In this document: in pieces, positions 63,838 through 64,000 of the stretch
Layout of the letters: every line of letters starts with the position of its first letter
Numbering within the stretch: the first letter of the stretch is position 1
Source of the DNA: Saccharibacillus sacchari DSM 19268
GTDB taxonomy: Bacteria; Bacillota; Bacilli; Paenibacillales; Paenibacillaceae
Direction of reading: 5' to 3'
Assembly (NCBI RefSeq): GCF_000585395.1
Contig: NZ_KK073875.1
Location: forward strand, 3,447,307 to 3,511,306
Length of the DNA: 64,000 nucleotides
Made by a program: the position numbers and the translations under genes
The notes under the pieces: generated by a model
What the model saw: the letters and a program-made list of their open reading frames with translations, nothing else
The model's database searches: none
Told to the model about the DNA's origin: nothing

Positions 63838-64000
63838 ATGGAGGATATTGAAAAGATTCATACACTGGCAAGAAAGTATTGTATGGTGAAAAGTGCATAT
63901 TGGGGAAGAAAATATTCAAAGCTGATTGAGGAAGGTACGTCTAGATTAGACAGCGGGGATTACACTTTAGAAGAAAAGAAGCTATTTCCAAGATACATTG
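63838..64000 (+). CDS. Hypothetical protein, 5' part, cut by window end
   Basis: ATG at 63838 follows a strong AAGGAGG. The frame is open to the last base (MEDIEKIHTLARKYCMVKSAYWGRKYSKLIEEG...). It shares a cassette or transcript with the gene at 63346. Confidence 0.7.
   Translation, partial: MEDIEKIHTLARKYCMVKSAYWGRKYSKLIEEGTSRLDSGDYTLEEKKLFPRYI

Noticed and set aside
38587-64000. An integron integrase or other tyrosine recombinase in or beside the array
   Set aside because: I looked at long frames on both strands and found no protein with the RHRY-type catalytic pattern; it may lie outside the window or be absent.

Overview
The window looks like the chromosome of a Gram-positive Bacillales bacterium, most likely Paenibacillaceae (Paenibacillus or Saccharibacillus type). 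The reasons are the strong AGGAGG ribosome-binding sites with frequent TTG and GTG starts, a YtrA-type GntR/ABC operon, YolD, YcdB-like and copper-amine-oxidase-N-like domains, a secreted protein with chitinase-type Ig modules, and many simple rho-independent terminators. Species cannot be named from this sequence alone.

Bases 1 to about 38,700 are ordinary, moderately GC-rich host chromosome. In order it holds: the 3' part of tyrS; a LysR regulator divergent from a butanediol-dehydrogenase-like gene; a GH2 beta-galactosidase; cysK and a DinB-family protein; a small lipoprotein and an ECF sigma factor fused to a YcdB-like region; an acyltransferase; an LLM-class flavin oxidoreductase; YolD; trhO; murB; a 944-residue secreted modular protein; a copper-amine-oxidase-N-like protein; a lipoprotein; a nucleotidyltransferase; a LacI regulator divergent from a second butanediol-dehydrogenase-like gene with palindromic operators; a short orphan type I-C-like CRISPR array; an IS1182-family element inserted in a terminator hairpin; a GntR/ABC operon; a small alarmone synthetase; a TPR-GGDEF diguanylate cyclase; a two-component system; and a TolB-like lipoprotein. 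Five related palindromic elements and one MITE-like element lie in intergenic gaps.

From 38,863 to at least 63,316 composition drops to AT-rich and the organisation changes completely. The region is a head-to-tail array of about 33 short units (numbered here C0 to C32, perhaps C33), nearly all carrying one plus-strand gene. Each unit ends in a structured site, almost always 96 bp, that behaves like an integron attC site. Every intact site has an R''-like heptamer ending in AAC, an inner 8-bp L''/L' pair (TATTCACG/CGTGAATA), three small hairpins whose stems covary, and an R'-like heptamer beginning GTT. The R'' of a site is complementary to the first bases of its own cassette and not to the neighbouring R' (26 of 33 exact matches). 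That is expected if cassettes excise as circles by recombination at G/TT. One 577-bp cassette is present twice (C10 and C15) with no difference seen and with ends at the predicted points. No tyrosine recombinase or integron integrase is in the window, so as seen this is a cassette array without integrase in a Gram-positive genome. A promoter-like sequence and an attI-like region with three direct repeats precede the first cassette.

Cassette cargo that can be assigned by family resemblance is rich in defence-like and immunity-like proteins. It includes a Ser/Thr kinase with an Abi-type N-terminal region, AbiTii, a HEPN/Toprim-associated protein, an HNH endonuclease, DUF6602, NYN-LOTUS, DUF2971, DUF5677, and DUF5984-, DUF6756- and DUF3969-like proteins, plus membrane proteins and a lipoprotein. 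Four cassettes have no convincing gene. Toward the right end sites and genes decay: a nonsense codon in C28, a corrupted site after C29, a deleted site after C30, and lost start codons in C17 and C30. The simplest reading is a sedentary integron-like cassette store that captures accessory genes, probably phage defence among them.
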